A stretch of DNA of 64,000 nt, taken from positions 209,307 through 273,306 of the forward strand of contig JADZBD010000002.1 in the NCBI GenBank assembly GCA_020852255.1, given 5' to 3'. The notes under the pieces are model-generated. The model worked only from the letters and a program-made list of their open reading frames with translations, was not told the DNA's origin and made no database searches. Position 1 is the first letter of the stretch, and every line of letters begins with the position of its first letter. Positions 6,764 to 15,613 of the stretch are shown here, piece after piece. The stretch is from Bacteroidia bacterium (GTDB lineage Bacteria; Bacteroidota; Bacteroidia; JADZBD01). The position numbers and the translations under genes were made by a program.

Positions 6764-9346
6764 CTATCCGCACTTGGAACTACCACAGTTCTTGCACTTT
6801 ACGCATCCCTCCTCATAAACCAGTCCGTCCGGGCTTTCACATTCGCTGCATCTTCTGTCTGCAGCCTTGGTGCCATCGGGGATGAATTTCTTGAGGGCGC
6901 GCTCAACGCCACTTCTCCAGGTATTGATATTTTCGTTATAGAGATGCAGGTTTTCGATCAGATCCACCACATGAGGTAATGGCATACCATGGCGGAGGAT
7001 GCCTGAAAGCAGTTTTGCATAGTTCCAATACTCCTTATTGAATGAACGGGAGAGACCTTCAATTGTTACGCGGTATCCCTCCTTATCCATGAACTGGAAA
7101 TCGTACCTCTTTTTTCCATCCTCACCCGAATTCTTGATAATCCATCCTTTATCTACCCAGGATGGGATGCTGAAGGAATCCTCTGCTCTTCCTGTGAAAA
7201 TCTCGTAGGGGCGGTTATTCAGTATTCCCACCACAGCGATCCACTTCTCGTCGTGGTTCATGAAACGCACAACAGACGCATCCAGTGTTTTGGGGCGCTT
7301 CGGGGGACGGGTTTCTACAATTTCCTGCGTGGTTTCCTTCTTCTTTTTATCGGTAGCCACAAGAACGCCACTGCGCGATCCCTCGCGGTAAACGGTGATT
7401 CCCTTAAGTCCGTTCTTCCAGGCCTCCATATAGATATCTCCTACTTTTTCCACAGACACATCTTCCGGGAGGTTGATTGTAGAGGAAATAGAATGGGTGG
7501 TGTACTTCTGCACCACAGCTTGCAGAAGTACACGCTTTTCCCAATCAATTTCAGGGGCGGTAGATCCGAAATACGGGCTTTGGGAGATGTCCTCCTGCCC
7601 GGTTACATCCATCCATGTTTTCACTTTCGGATGATAGACGGTAAATTCCTGCCAGGAGTCTCCCATTTTATCTACAAAATCTACCCGCCCGTTCTTCTCC
7701 TGTGGGTTAACCTTGCGGCGGCGCTTGTAGGAGAGCATAAAGACGGGTTCGAGTCCTGAGGACGAACGTGCCAGAATGCTCAATGTGCCGGTAGGAGCCA
7801 CCGTACTGATGGAAATGTTTCTTCTGCCGTGCTTCATCATGCGCTGGCAGAGTTCGGGGAACTCATCCTGCATCATGCTGATGAATTCAGAGTTTTTCTC
7901 GATAGCAGGGCTGAATCCTTCGAATTTCCCGCGTTCGATCGCCATATCAATGGAGCTGTTGAACTCCGCCTCACACTTCGCACGCATGATCTTATCTACT
8001 TCCTTGAGGGCTTCATCCGAGTCGAATTTCATTCCAAGCGCTGCCAGGGTATCTCCCAGTGCAGTAAAGCCGAGTCCGGTTCTGCGCCCCTTCTTTCCGG
8101 AATTATAGAGAAGCTCCCAGGTTTGTTTCTCCACCATTTTGATAAAGTCGGGTTCAGGATCCTGATCCACTTTGCCGAGGATTCGTTCTACGGCTTCCAG
8201 CTCCAGATCAACCAGATCATCCATCAGGCGCTGGGCCTCATAGGTTACTTCAGCGAATTTCTTGTAATTGAACTTCGCCTTGTTGGAGAAAGGTTTTTCT
8301 ACAAAACTGTACAGATTAATCGCAATCAACCTGCAGCTGTCGCCACCCTGCATGGCAATTTCAGAACAGGGGTTGGTAGAAACGTTCTTGAAACCGGGAT
8401 ACACGGAAGAGGTGGAATAATGATGCTGACGATCCCAGAAGATAAGTCCGGGTTCAGCTGTATTGTGCGCACACTTCACAATCGAGTTCCACAAATCCCT
8501 TGCATCAACCATTTTCACGTATTGCGGCTGCTGGGAATCTATCGGCCAGCGCAGCTTGAACTCTTTACCTTCCGCAACTGCCTTCATGAACTCATCGGAA
8601 AGGCGAATGGAAATGTTGGCACCCGTAACTTTTGAAAGGTCCTGTTTAACTGTGATGAACTGCTCCACATCGGGGTGAGCGATATCCAGGGTAATCATCA
8701 GTGCTCCGCGGCGGCCATTCTGTGCTACTTCGCGGGTGGTGTTGGAGAAACGCTCCATAAATGAAACGGCTCCCGTGGTGGTTCCTGCCGAATTGGACAC
8801 GCCCATACCGGCCGGACGAAGGGTAGACAGATCCACCCCTACCCCGCAGCGTCGCTTGAACAACTGTGCCATCTGCTGGTCAGTGAAAAATATTCCTCCG
8901 TAGGAATCAAATATTTCGGGAAGCACAATACAATTGGAAAGGGAAGCAATCTGGTGGGGATTACCCAACGACGACATCACGCTGCCCTGCGGCACAACAT
9001 ATTTAAAGTCTTTAAATAACTCGTAGATCTTCTTCTCCGTAAGCTCTCCGCGCTCCTGCCCGTATGCAGAAAGATTCTTTATATCGCCATTCAGTGAAGC
9101 TTTGGATTTGTATTTCCGCTCAATGCGACCAAACTCGCTGGCCATTCTCAAATGCATATCATCCGGAATGATCTCCAGAAAGTATCCCATGTTGTCTTTC
9201 ATGGCATACTTATTCATCCAGGTGGTAGCTGCCAGTTCATCTCCGTTAAAATATTCTATACATGCCGCTAAAACCTCTTCATAGGTGTAATGTTGTGTCT
9301 TCTTACTTGCGGTTCTCCGTTGCATCTCAGCGGTCAATACTTCCAT
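6764..9346 (-). CDS. nrdJ: Adenosylcobalamin-dependent (class II) ribonucleoside-diphosphate reductase
   Basis: Reduces ribonucleotides to deoxyribonucleotides using a B12-generated thiyl radical, so it works with or without O2. In 860 residues the active-site cysteines are visible: C139 (SLSNCIVLP), the radical Cys C327 in NPCSEI and C338 in DSCRLIAINL. The C-terminal tail carries a cysteine-rich zinc-ribbon end (ECES..EGCVKCKNCGSSKCG). No NrdB-like radical subunit is nearby, as expected for class II. The start ATG at 9346 is preceded by an A-rich tract, common for Bacteroidota translation starts. The long upstream region holds two inverted repeats but no obvious cobalamin riboswitch. Confidence 0.95.
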   Translation of the reverse strand: MEVLTAEMQRRTASKKTQHYTYEEVLAACIEYFNGDELAATTWMNKYAMKDNMGYFLEIIPDDMHLRMASEFGRIERKYKSKASLNGDIKNLSAYGQERGELTEKKIYELFKDFKYVVPQGSVMSSLGNPHQIASLSNCIVLPEIFDSYGGIFFTDQQMAQLFKRRCGVGVDLSTLRPAGMGVSNSAGTTTGAVSFMERFSNTTREVAQNGRRGALMITLDIAHPDVEQFITVKQDLSKVTGANISIRLSDEFMKAVAEGKEFKLRWPIDSQQPQYVKMVDARDLWNSIVKCAHNTAEPGLIFWDRQHHYSTSSVYPGFKNVSTNPCSEIAMQGGDSCRLIAINLYSFVEKPFSNKAKFNYKKFAEVTYEAQRLMDDLVDLELEAVERILGKVDQDPEPDFIKMVEKQTWELLYNSGKKGRRTGLGFTALGDTLAALGMKFDSDEALKEVDKIMRAKCEAEFNSSIDMAIERGKFEGFSPAIEKNSEFISMMQDEFPELCQRMMKHGRRNISISTVAPTGTLSILARSSSGLEPVFMLSYKRRRKVNPQEKNGRVDFVDKMGDSWQEFTVYHPKVKTWMDVTGQEDISQSPYFGSTAPEIDWEKRVLLQAVVQKYTTHSISSTINLPEDVSVEKVGDIYMEAWKNGLKGITVYREGSRSGVLVATDKKKKETTQEIVETRPPKRPKTLDASVVRFMNHDEKWIAVVGILNNRPYEIFTGRAEDSFSIPSWVDKGWIIKNSGEDGKKRYDFQFMDKEGYRVTIEGLSRSFNKEYWNYAKLLSGILRHGMPLPHVVDLIENLHLYNENINTWRSGVERALKKFIPDGTKAADRRCSECESPDGLVYEEGCVKCKNCGSSKCG

Positions 9347-9624
9347 AAATTCTAATTTTTTTTGGGATTAAGGTTTTTGTGATTTGTTCTGCGACGAAAT
9401 TAGATCGCAAAAAAATTGGAACGATTTCCAAACTTTTAACATTGCCAAGTTGTTTTGAACAAGTCACCTTCCATATACCCCTTTTAGTATGATAATCATA
9501 TAGTTACGTATTCACCTCAGTTTACAGGTTTGGGCGTGTTTGCACGAAAACGGACAAAACAAATTGTTTATAAAATTGCTGAAAAAAAAATGAAATTAAT
9601 GTACGAGGCGTGGATGTGCAGACT
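9347..9624. other. 278-bp intergenic region upstream of nrdJ with two inverted repeats
   Basis: No gene seen. It holds TTGGAA-CGAT-TTCCAA (9416-9431) and the odd-centred palindrome TATGAT-A-ATCATA (9488-9500). The core TGATAATCA also occurs at 20092-20100 upstream of ric and resembles the centre of Fur boxes. Neither matches the NrdR box. I see no exact TAnnTTTG for nrdJ. An AT-rich stretch borders both ends. Confidence 0.4.
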
Positions 9625-10824
9625 TCAGTGATGTCCTTGCGGTAATAAAGCTTGTTGCTTTCTGCGTTCTTTTTCCTCCAGGATCAGCCTCAACTCCCGT
9701 CCCATCTGTCCTGCGATTGCGGTGTTCTCTTCCGCTCTCCGGATCAGGTAAGGGATAACGGACTTCACGGGGCCGTAAGGAACGTATTTCGTTACGTTAT
9801 AACCTTTATCTGCCAGGTTATAGGTAATGTGATCGCTCATTCCATACAACTGGGAGGAGTACACGTTAGGATGGTTATTAGGTATTCCGAGCTCCGCCAT
9901 CTTCCGCACAAGAAACAATGTGCTGGCCTCATTGTGTGTTCCCGCACACAGGGTAATCAGATCTACATTACGCAGACATATCTCCACGGCTTTATCAAAA
10001 TCGGTATCTGCTCCTTCTTTGGAAGTGTGGATGGGTGAACGGTAGCCCTTCTCCGCAGCCCGGTTGTTTTCCTTTTCCATGTAAGCGCCCCTTACCAGCT
10101 TGATCCCGATTCGGAAATTCCCGGAACGGGCCCGTGCGATCAGGGCATTGAGATATTCCAGCCGATCCCACCGGTACATCTGCAGTGTGGTCAGCACAAT
10201 GGCCTTCTCTTTATTGTATACCGGCATGAGTTCCTCGGCGATGCGGTCTATGGAATTCTGAATCCAGCTTTCCTCCGCATCAAAGTAGATCGGTACACCC
10301 GCTGATCTTCCTGCCTCGCATAGCATACGTATCCGGCCAGTTCCGGTATTCCATTCTTCCAGGTCCTTCCCCGTGAGCGAGGTTCCGTCATTGGCTTTCT
10401 CCAAAACCGAAGAGGGCATGAGTCCGGTAAGCTTAACACTGGTATAAGGAATGGCAGGATTCTTCTCGGCACTTTTAATAATGCGTAAAATTTCTTCTCT
10501 GGTGCTTTCAAGATCTTCTGTGTTCTCCTCTCCTTCCACTGAATAATCCAGGATAGAACCCACTTTATGACGGTGCAGTTCACTTACTACCGCCTTGCTC
10601 TCTTCCAGTGTTTCCCCTCCGCAGAACTGTTCGAATATAGTGCCACGGATTAGTCTGCGTATAGGCATACCCACTCGCAAAGCAAGCCGTGTGGCTCCGG
10701 AGAAGAAGCGAACCAAACCCGGGCGGGCCATCAGTTTAAACAGCCATCCGGCCTTCCTCAACTGCCGGTCGTTCCGGGCAACAAAGGCGCGTTGTGTATC
10801 ATCAAAAGAAACGGGGTCGGACAT
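9625..10824 (-). CDS. putA: Proline dehydrogenase (FAD-dependent, monofunctional)
   Basis: Oxidises L-proline to pyrroline-5-carboxylate, passing electrons to FAD and then quinone. The 399-residue alpha/beta barrel contains typical blocks: SVKLTGL (about 128-134), the KLVRGAYMEKE strand with conserved Arg and Glu, AGTHNEAS, and the C-terminal substrate-binding YLIRRAEENTAIAGQ. It lacks the P5C dehydrogenase half found in bifunctional PutA. The start codon lies 1 nt after the norB stop, so it is probably the third gene of a norC-norB-putA operon, an unusual pairing. Confidence 0.92.
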   Translation of the reverse strand: MSDPVSFDDTQRAFVARNDRQLRKAGWLFKLMARPGLVRFFSGATRLALRVGMPIRRLIRGTIFEQFCGGETLEESKAVVSELHRHKVGSILDYSVEGEENTEDLESTREEILRIIKSAEKNPAIPYTSVKLTGLMPSSVLEKANDGTSLTGKDLEEWNTGTGRIRMLCEAGRSAGVPIYFDAEESWIQNSIDRIAEELMPVYNKEKAIVLTTLQMYRWDRLEYLNALIARARSGNFRIGIKLVRGAYMEKENNRAAEKGYRSPIHTSKEGADTDFDKAVEICLRNVDLITLCAGTHNEASTLFLVRKMAELGIPNNHPNVYSSQLYGMSDHITYNLADKGYNVTKYVPYGPVKSVIPYLIRRAEENTAIAGQMGRELRLILEEKERRKQQALLPQGHH

Positions 10825-10825
10825 A

Positions 10826-12160
10826 TTAATCTTCTTTTTTTCTCAGGTACTCAAAAAATTTATCTGTCAGGGGCAATAAAATAATTGCTAAACCGGCAAG
10901 GATCCCCAGGCCGGACCAGGCAAAGACCCAAAAAAATGGTCTGGCTCCGTTCATAATTTCTCCGAAAGAAGTTCCCCGCTCAATGATGTGGATTCCTCGG
11001 TACACCCCTGCACCGATCAAACTGCACCAGAAAACCAACAGGGAGATCTGCAACAACCAAAAACCAAAGATCATTCGCTTTTTTTCACCTGCATCGTATT
11101 CGGAGGGTCCCACCAGTGTTGCCGCATAGGTAAGAGAAGCCATAAGAATCATAGTATTGATACCAATGGAACTGCCCATAGCATGGGCCACCGTTACGTG
11201 GGTTCCATGGGTATAGAGATTGATCGCCGGAACGGAGATGGCCAGGGCGAGGATGAGGTTCAAAAACACCCACCACTCGGATGCAGCCAGAAAGCGGGAA
11301 GGGAAAAAATGAAATTCCTTCATCGCATCGGTAAGGGTGGCTCTCCATTTATATATGATCCGGGCAAGGATGATCAGTTCTGTCATGCTCACGAAATAGG
11401 AAATGTACCTCACCCAGGGCTGATTGGGTACGGTATATAAATGATGTGCCCACCCGAACAAAAGATTGGTGAATCCCAGGAAATACATCAAAAATGCCAG
11501 CCGTGAGTTAGCCACCGACCCATCCTTGCGTGTTTGCTCCATCAAAAAAATGGCAGTACCATAGACCAGCATATTCCAGGACCCCACCAGTGCGCCGTAG
11601 GCCTTCCACTGCACGGTAAGGTCGCGTACAATATTGTCTCTGAAATAAGGAATGAGCCAGAGGTAGGACTCGGAGAAGGTCAGCAAAAAGAAAATCACTC
11701 CGGTTGACCACATCCAGAGATACACCGGCCAGGGTTCTTTGCGTTTACGGATCGTGCGGAAATAGTTCCAGGCAAAAAGAATCCAGGATAAGGCGATGGG
11801 TACAGCAAAGGCTACGGGAAACTCCCAGTATTCGCGTCCACCGAATTTCCCGGCCAGGTAGCTCACGCCGATTCCTGCGGCCGTGATCACAAACAGCCAG
11901 GCATGGATCTTGGCCAGCGGACGTGAATAGAGTGTGAGCCCGAGGTTTCGTTGTAAGTAAAAGTAGATTCCTCCTACGGAAGCAAGAAAGATCCATCCCA
12001 CCACAAAAGACACATGGATAGGACGGGTTTTATGAAAACCGATCGCCTCCAGTAATCCCGGCTGAACGAACTGAAATGCCGCTATGGCGCCAAACACGAG
12101 CCCAATGAGAAGAGCTACGCAAGCCAGCAGAAAGAATATGACCCCAATCTCCTTTTTCAT
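10826..12160 (-). CDS. norB: Haem-copper oxidase superfamily subunit I, NorB-like (putative nitric oxide reductase large subunit)
   Basis: A 444-residue membrane protein with about 12 hydrophobic helices, matching cytochrome-c-dependent NO reductase (2 NO to N2O) in size and in its pairing with a NorC-like cytochrome. Low-spin haem ligand H49 (RPIHVSF), paired histidines H239/H240 (GWAHHLY) and H326 (TVAHAMG) are present. By my alignment three key cNOR residues are changed: the first FeB histidine of HLWVEG is N196 (WNMLVYG), its active-site Glu is Y200, and the second His of the AHGH motif is M328. It may therefore be a divergent NOR/oxidase subfamily. It overlaps norC by 4 nt. Confidence 0.8.
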   Translation of the reverse strand: MKKEIGVIFFLLACVALLIGLVFGAIAAFQFVQPGLLEAIGFHKTRPIHVSFVVGWIFLASVGGIYFYLQRNLGLTLYSRPLAKIHAWLFVITAAGIGVSYLAGKFGGREYWEFPVAFAVPIALSWILFAWNYFRTIRKRKEPWPVYLWMWSTGVIFFLLTFSESYLWLIPYFRDNIVRDLTVQWKAYGALVGSWNMLVYGTAIFLMEQTRKDGSVANSRLAFLMYFLGFTNLLFGWAHHLYTVPNQPWVRYISYFVSMTELIILARIIYKWRATLTDAMKEFHFFPSRFLAASEWWVFLNLILALAISVPAINLYTHGTHVTVAHAMGSSIGINTMILMASLTYAATLVGPSEYDAGEKKRMIFGFWLLQISLLVFWCSLIGAGVYRGIHIIERGTSFGEIMNGARPFFWVFAWSGLGILAGLAIILLPLTDKFFEYLRKKED

Positions 12161-12582
12161 CTGGATCCGGGTAAAGTAAGGCTGCCGTCCTTTTCAATCA
12201 CAGCATCGGTGGGCGGAGAGATTCCGGTTTTGTCAACATACGCGAGAAACGCAAGCAATTGCCTTATCTCCTCCTCTGAAAAATCAAAATCCGGCATGCG
12301 GGATGAGCCGTTTCGAAGAAATGATTCCGCATAAGCGGGTCCTTTCCCGGCGGCAGATATCACGTTGGTTAAATCCGGTCCCATGTATCCGCCCAAGCCA
12401 TATAATTGATGACAGGCGATACAATTCCGTTCCTGAAATTTCAATTTCCCGGATTTCGCGTCCTCCGTCAGCATCTCCATACCTCTTTCTTCCCCCGCTC
12501 CGCTCTCGTAAACCATCCAGGAATACACACCGAACGTCCCCACAAGGGAATAAAAAATTAAACGCCGGACTATAATTTGCAT
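12157..12582 (-). CDS. norC: NorC-like membrane-anchored monohaem cytochrome c
   Basis: A 141-residue protein with an N-terminal membrane anchor (about 5-24) followed by a c-type haem domain: CIACH (haem attachment, about 54-58), then GPDLTNV, and Met ligand candidate in SSRMPDFDF. This matches NorC, which feeds electrons to NorB. ATG at 12582. The gene leads the norC-norB-putA run and is divergent from moeA. No TGAC-N4-GTCA box is seen in the 85-bp gap, although the related neighbouring promoters have them. Confidence 0.85.
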   Translation of the reverse strand: MQIIVRRLIFYSLVGTFGVYSWMVYESGAGEERGMEMLTEDAKSGKLKFQERNCIACHQLYGLGGYMGPDLTNVISAAGKGPAYAESFLRNGSSRMPDFDFSEEEIRQLLAFLAYVDKTGISPPTDAVIEKDGSLTLPGSR

Positions 12583-12653
12583 AGCAATTCTTTCAATAGC
12601 GTACCTTCACGCAGGAAACGGAAACGTGTCGACTTTAAAGCGACTAAATTAGG

Positions 12654-12661
12654 GATTTTTG
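12654..12661 (+). promoter_or_regulatory. -7-like element GATTTTTG upstream of moeA
   Basis: Seven of eight positions match TAnnTTTG. It ends 6 nt before the moeA ATG at 12668, so the transcript would have at most a few leader bases. Confidence 0.4.
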
Positions 12662-12667
12662 CCTGTT

Positions 12668-13855
12668 ATGAACTACATGATCAGTGTTGAATTTGCCCGG
12701 GAACTCATCCTCGAAACCTGCCGAAGCGGCAAACGGATAGCGGTACCCGCTCAAAAGGCTCTGGGCTTCGTGCTTGGAGAACCCGTTTCTGCTCCTGCAT
12801 CACTGCCAGCTTTTGACCAGAGTGCCATGGACGGATATGCCTTTCGTATAGACGATCTTAAGGAGCATAAAACCCTGCGCCTGGCCGGCATTGCCGCTGC
12901 CGGAAAAACCAAAACCGTTAAAGTAAGTAAGGGAGAGGCTATAAGGATATTTACAGGCGCAGTAATTCCACCGGGAGCTGATACGGTGGTGATGCAGGAA
13001 AATACCGAAGTCATTAACGGGGTACTGAGTATCCGTGTTATTCCTCCACGGGGCGCAAACATCCGTTTGGCAGGATCCCAGATCAAAAAAGGGGAAGTAG
13101 CCCTCCCGACCGGAACTTTACTGGGTCCGGCGGCCATTGGTTTTGTTGCTTCAATGGGAATTACCAAACTGAAAATATTCGCCCGGCCGCGAATCCATAT
13201 ATTGGTGAACGGGAACGAACTGAAACGAAGCGGAGTTAAAATTAAAAAAGGAGAAATCCATGAATCCAACTCCCTAATGCTCGAATCCGCCTTGCATGAA
13301 ATGAATGTACGGGATGTTAAAAAAGAATTCTGCCCTGACAATCCTGTTCTCCTGCTGAAAAAAGTAAAAAAAGCACTTAAAGAATGTGACATCCTGCTCC
13401 TGACCGGAGGAATATCTGTGGGAGATTACGACTTCACGCGGAGTGTGCTGCAAAAGGCCGGTGTGGATGAAGTATTTTATAAGGTGAAACAAAAACCCGG
13501 TAAACCCCTTTGCTTCGGCACAAAAAACAAGAAACTCATTTTCGCTCTGCCCGGAAATCCAGCCGCCGCGCTTACCTGCTTCTATGAATATGTTAAACCC
13601 GCAGTGTACCGGGTGATGGGACTCCCCTCTCCGCCACTTCCGGCCCTGCGTTTACCCCTGATCGGGTCCTATTCTAAAAAGAAGGGACTTACGCATTTCC
13701 TCAAAGGAATTCACGACGGAAAACAAGTCCGGCTTACGGTAGGCCAGGAATCCTTTATCCTAAGAAGTTTCGCCGAAGCCAATTGCCTGGTTTGTATCCC
13801 CGAAGACTGTGAAACTGTTTTGGAAAACGCTGATATTGAAGTACATCCACTATAG
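12668..13855 (+). CDS. moeA: Molybdopterin molybdotransferase MoeA
   Basis: Inserts molybdate into adenylated molybdopterin, a late step of molybdenum cofactor synthesis. The 395-residue chain shows family signatures in order: FDQSAMDGYA (about 50-60), TGAVIPPGADTVV (about 98-110), TGGISVGDYD (about 255-265) and LPGNPAAALTCF (about 295-306), with the usual C-terminal beta domain. ATG at 12668 is preferred over TTG at 12659; ATG at 12677 is also possible. It heads a long plus-strand run of cofactor genes. Confidence 0.93.
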   Translation: MNYMISVEFARELILETCRSGKRIAVPAQKALGFVLGEPVSAPASLPAFDQSAMDGYAFRIDDLKEHKTLRLAGIAAAGKTKTVKVSKGEAIRIFTGAVIPPGADTVVMQENTEVINGVLSIRVIPPRGANIRLAGSQIKKGEVALPTGTLLGPAAIGFVASMGITKLKIFARPRIHILVNGNELKRSGVKIKKGEIHESNSLMLESALHEMNVRDVKKEFCPDNPVLLLKKVKKALKECDILLLTGGISVGDYDFTRSVLQKAGVDEVFYKVKQKPGKPLCFGTKNKKLIFALPGNPAAALTCFYEYVKPAVYRVMGLPSPPLPALRLPLIGSYSKKKGLTHFLKGIHDGKQVRLTVGQESFILRSFAEANCLVCIPEDCETVLENADIEVHPL

Positions 13856-13862
13856 TAATCAC

Positions 13863-13876
13863 CTGACTGAGGTCAT
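13863..13876 (+). promoter_or_regulatory. Candidate FNR-type operator upstream of the modE-like gene
   Basis: CTGACTGAGGTCAT has a perfect TGAC-N4-GTCA core, like the boxes at 3032 and 3105. Centre 13869.5, 42.5 nt before the ATG at 13912. No exact -7 element is visible downstream, so the promoter itself is unproven. Confidence 0.5.
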
Positions 13877-13911
13877 TTTTTTTATTCCGTAAAAAGAGGG
13901 AAATTTATCTG

Positions 13912-14253
13912 ATGGAATCAAAGTACCGTGTAAACGGAAGTATTTGGATTGAAGGAAAACACGGTGCCTTTATCGGGCACGGTCGGGTTTTGCTTCTCGA
14001 AGGAATTCAAAAATTTGGTTCCATTACAAAGGCCGCACGTGCCATGAAGATGTCCTACCGGCAAGCCTGGGAACTTGTAAACTCTATGAATAAAGAATCG
14101 CGGAGCCCGCTGGTAGAAACAGCTTCGGGCGGAACCGGAGGTGGTGGCACCTCACTGACTCCGGAAGGAAGAAGAGCAATTGCCACCTACAGAAAGCTGA
14201 ACGATGAATTTTCCCGGTTCAGGGAAGATCTTACCCGCGATCTCAAGCTTTGA
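13912..14253 (+). CDS. ModE-like winged-helix DNA-binding protein (HTH domain only)
   Basis: A 113-residue protein matching only the N-terminal LysR-type winged helix of molybdate regulator ModE: helix-turn-helix SITKAARAMKMSYRQAWELVNSMN (about 39-62), then a glycine-rich wing loop (TASGGTGGGGTSLTPEGRR). The molybdate-binding MOP domains of full ModE are absent, as is common for short ModE-like proteins. Its position inside the cofactor gene run suggests control of molybdenum genes; how it would sense molybdate is unclear. Confidence 0.8.
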   Translation: MESKYRVNGSIWIEGKHGAFIGHGRVLLLEGIQKFGSITKAARAMKMSYRQAWELVNSMNKESRSPLVETASGGTGGGGTSLTPEGRRAIATYRKLNDEFSRFREDLTRDLKL

Positions 14254-14291
14254 TTTTTTTTCATGTGCGTTATTCTTAATTATATATAACG

Positions 14292-15029
14292 ATGCCATTA
14301 AGTGAACTGATACTTTTTACCGTATTGCTTTCCGCAGTGGCGTTTCTCTACGCATCTGTTGGTCACGGAGGCGCGAGCGGCTATCTGGCTCTCATGGCTT
14401 TATTCGGCTTTAGCACCGTTGTTATGAGATCCTCGTCATTGGTGCTCAACGTACTGGTGTCCTTTATTGCTTTCCTGCAATTCTACCGCGCCGGATACTT
14501 CCGGTGGAGACTACTTCTTTGGTTCGCACTGCCGGCAGTGCCGGCGGCTTTTCTCGGGGCAATGGTAGATGTGGACGATCAGTTATATAAACGCATCCTT
14601 GGAATCATTCTTCTGTTTCCGGTACTGCGGCTTCTGGGTCTTTTCGGGAAAGAGTCGGAAGAACAGAGAAAGGTGATTGTTCCCGTAGCGCTTATCCTTG
14701 GTGCAGGAATTGGGTTTTTGTCGGGGATGATTGGCATCGGAGGAGGAATAATTCTTTCGCCGGTGATTCTATTCTTGCGTTGGGGAAATTTAAAGGAAGC
14801 CGCCGCGGCATCGGCCTTATTCATTTTTCTTAATTCGCTGAGTGGGCTTGGTGGAATGATGGTGAAGGGCTTTGATCCTGATCCTTATCTGTGGATCTGG
14901 GTTGGAGCTGGTGTGCTGGGAGGAACGGCCGGTGCCTGGTTCGGGAGTTCGGTTGTTAATAAGAAAATTCTGAAGGGGTCGCTGGCATTGGTTCTGACTG
15001 TGGCCTGTTATAAACTGCTAACCATATAA
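14292..15029 (+). CDS. TSUP (TauE/SafE) family membrane transporter
   Basis: A 245-residue integral membrane protein with about eight hydrophobic helices. Two-fold repeated features fit TSUP anion transporters: SVGHGGASGYLAL near the N-terminus and GMIGIGGGIILSPVI in the middle. The family moves sulfite, sulfoacetate or similar anions. Here it sits between a modE-like gene and mobA, with its stop overlapping the mobA start by 1 nt (TAATG). A role in oxyanion or sulfur supply for the cofactor is possible, but the substrate is not shown. Confidence 0.8.
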   Translation: MPLSELILFTVLLSAVAFLYASVGHGGASGYLALMALFGFSTVVMRSSSLVLNVLVSFIAFLQFYRAGYFRWRLLLWFALPAVPAAFLGAMVDVDDQLYKRILGIILLFPVLRLLGLFGKESEEQRKVIVPVALILGAGIGFLSGMIGIGGGIILSPVILFLRWGNLKEAAAASALFIFLNSLSGLGGMMVKGFDPDPYLWIWVGAGVLGGTAGAWFGSSVVNKKILKGSLALVLTVACYKLLTI

Positions 15030-15613
15030 TGAATCCGAACACTGAAATCACGGGAATTGTACTCGCCGGAGGGAAGAGTTCAAGAATGGGTCGCGACAAG
15101 GGACTCATAGAGGTGAACGGCACTCCCCTCGTTTCGCGTGCGATTTATCTTCTACAGAGATACTGTGGCAGTGTAATAATCAGCAGTGGAAATTCAGCGT
15201 ACGACCGGTTTGGAGCACCCCGAATTGTCGATGAAATTCCCAATATGGGCCCTGTTGGCGGCATGATCAGCTGCATAAAAAAAACAGAAACACCATGGCT
15301 GCTGTTTCTGGGATGTGACATGCCATTGCTCGATGGAGAGGTGCTGGATCTGCTGGTTGCTGCCCACCGGGAAGAGAAGGATGCGGTAGTGATCCGTCAT
15401 AACGGAGAAGCGGAACCACTTTGCGGCCTTTATTCCCGGAAAGCACTGCCCCACTTTGAAGCTGCATTACGCGGGGAAAATTATCGCCTGAAGGATATTC
15501 TGAATAAACTCAAAACGCAATTTATTGATCTTCCAACACCTATCTTTGTACGTTCCTTCCGGAGCATGAATACTCCGGATGAGTTCCGGGTGATTGAAAC
15601 ACTGATATCATGA
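15029..15613 (+). CDS. mobA: Molybdenum cofactor guanylyltransferase
   Basis: Attaches GMP to Mo-molybdopterin to give the guanine dinucleotide cofactor. The 194-residue nucleotidyltransferase fold shows the diagnostic LAGGKSSRMGRDKGL signature at residues 12-26, GPVGGM, and the metal-binding LGCDMPLL block. Its 3' end overlaps moaD by 4 nt (ATGA). MobA indicates use of the bis-MGD cofactor, which nitrate and related reductases need; none is in this window. Confidence 0.92.
   Translation: MNPNTEITGIVLAGGKSSRMGRDKGLIEVNGTPLVSRAIYLLQRYCGSVIISSGNSAYDRFGAPRIVDEIPNMGPVGGMISCIKKTETPWLLFLGCDMPLLDGEVLDLLVAAHREEKDAVVIRHNGEAEPLCGLYSRKALPHFEAALRGENYRLKDILNKLKTQFIDLPTPIFVRSFRSMNTPDEFRVIETLIS

Noticed and set aside
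7829-8635. 268-codon open frame on the plus strand opposite nrdJ
   Set aside because: It lies wholly inside the well-supported nrdJ gene and its translation shows no recognisable domain; it is a shadow of biased codon use.
9347-9624. Cobalamin riboswitch upstream of the B12-dependent reductase
   Set aside because: I could not find a B12-box-like element or the expected set of stems; a covariance-model search would be needed to exclude it fully.
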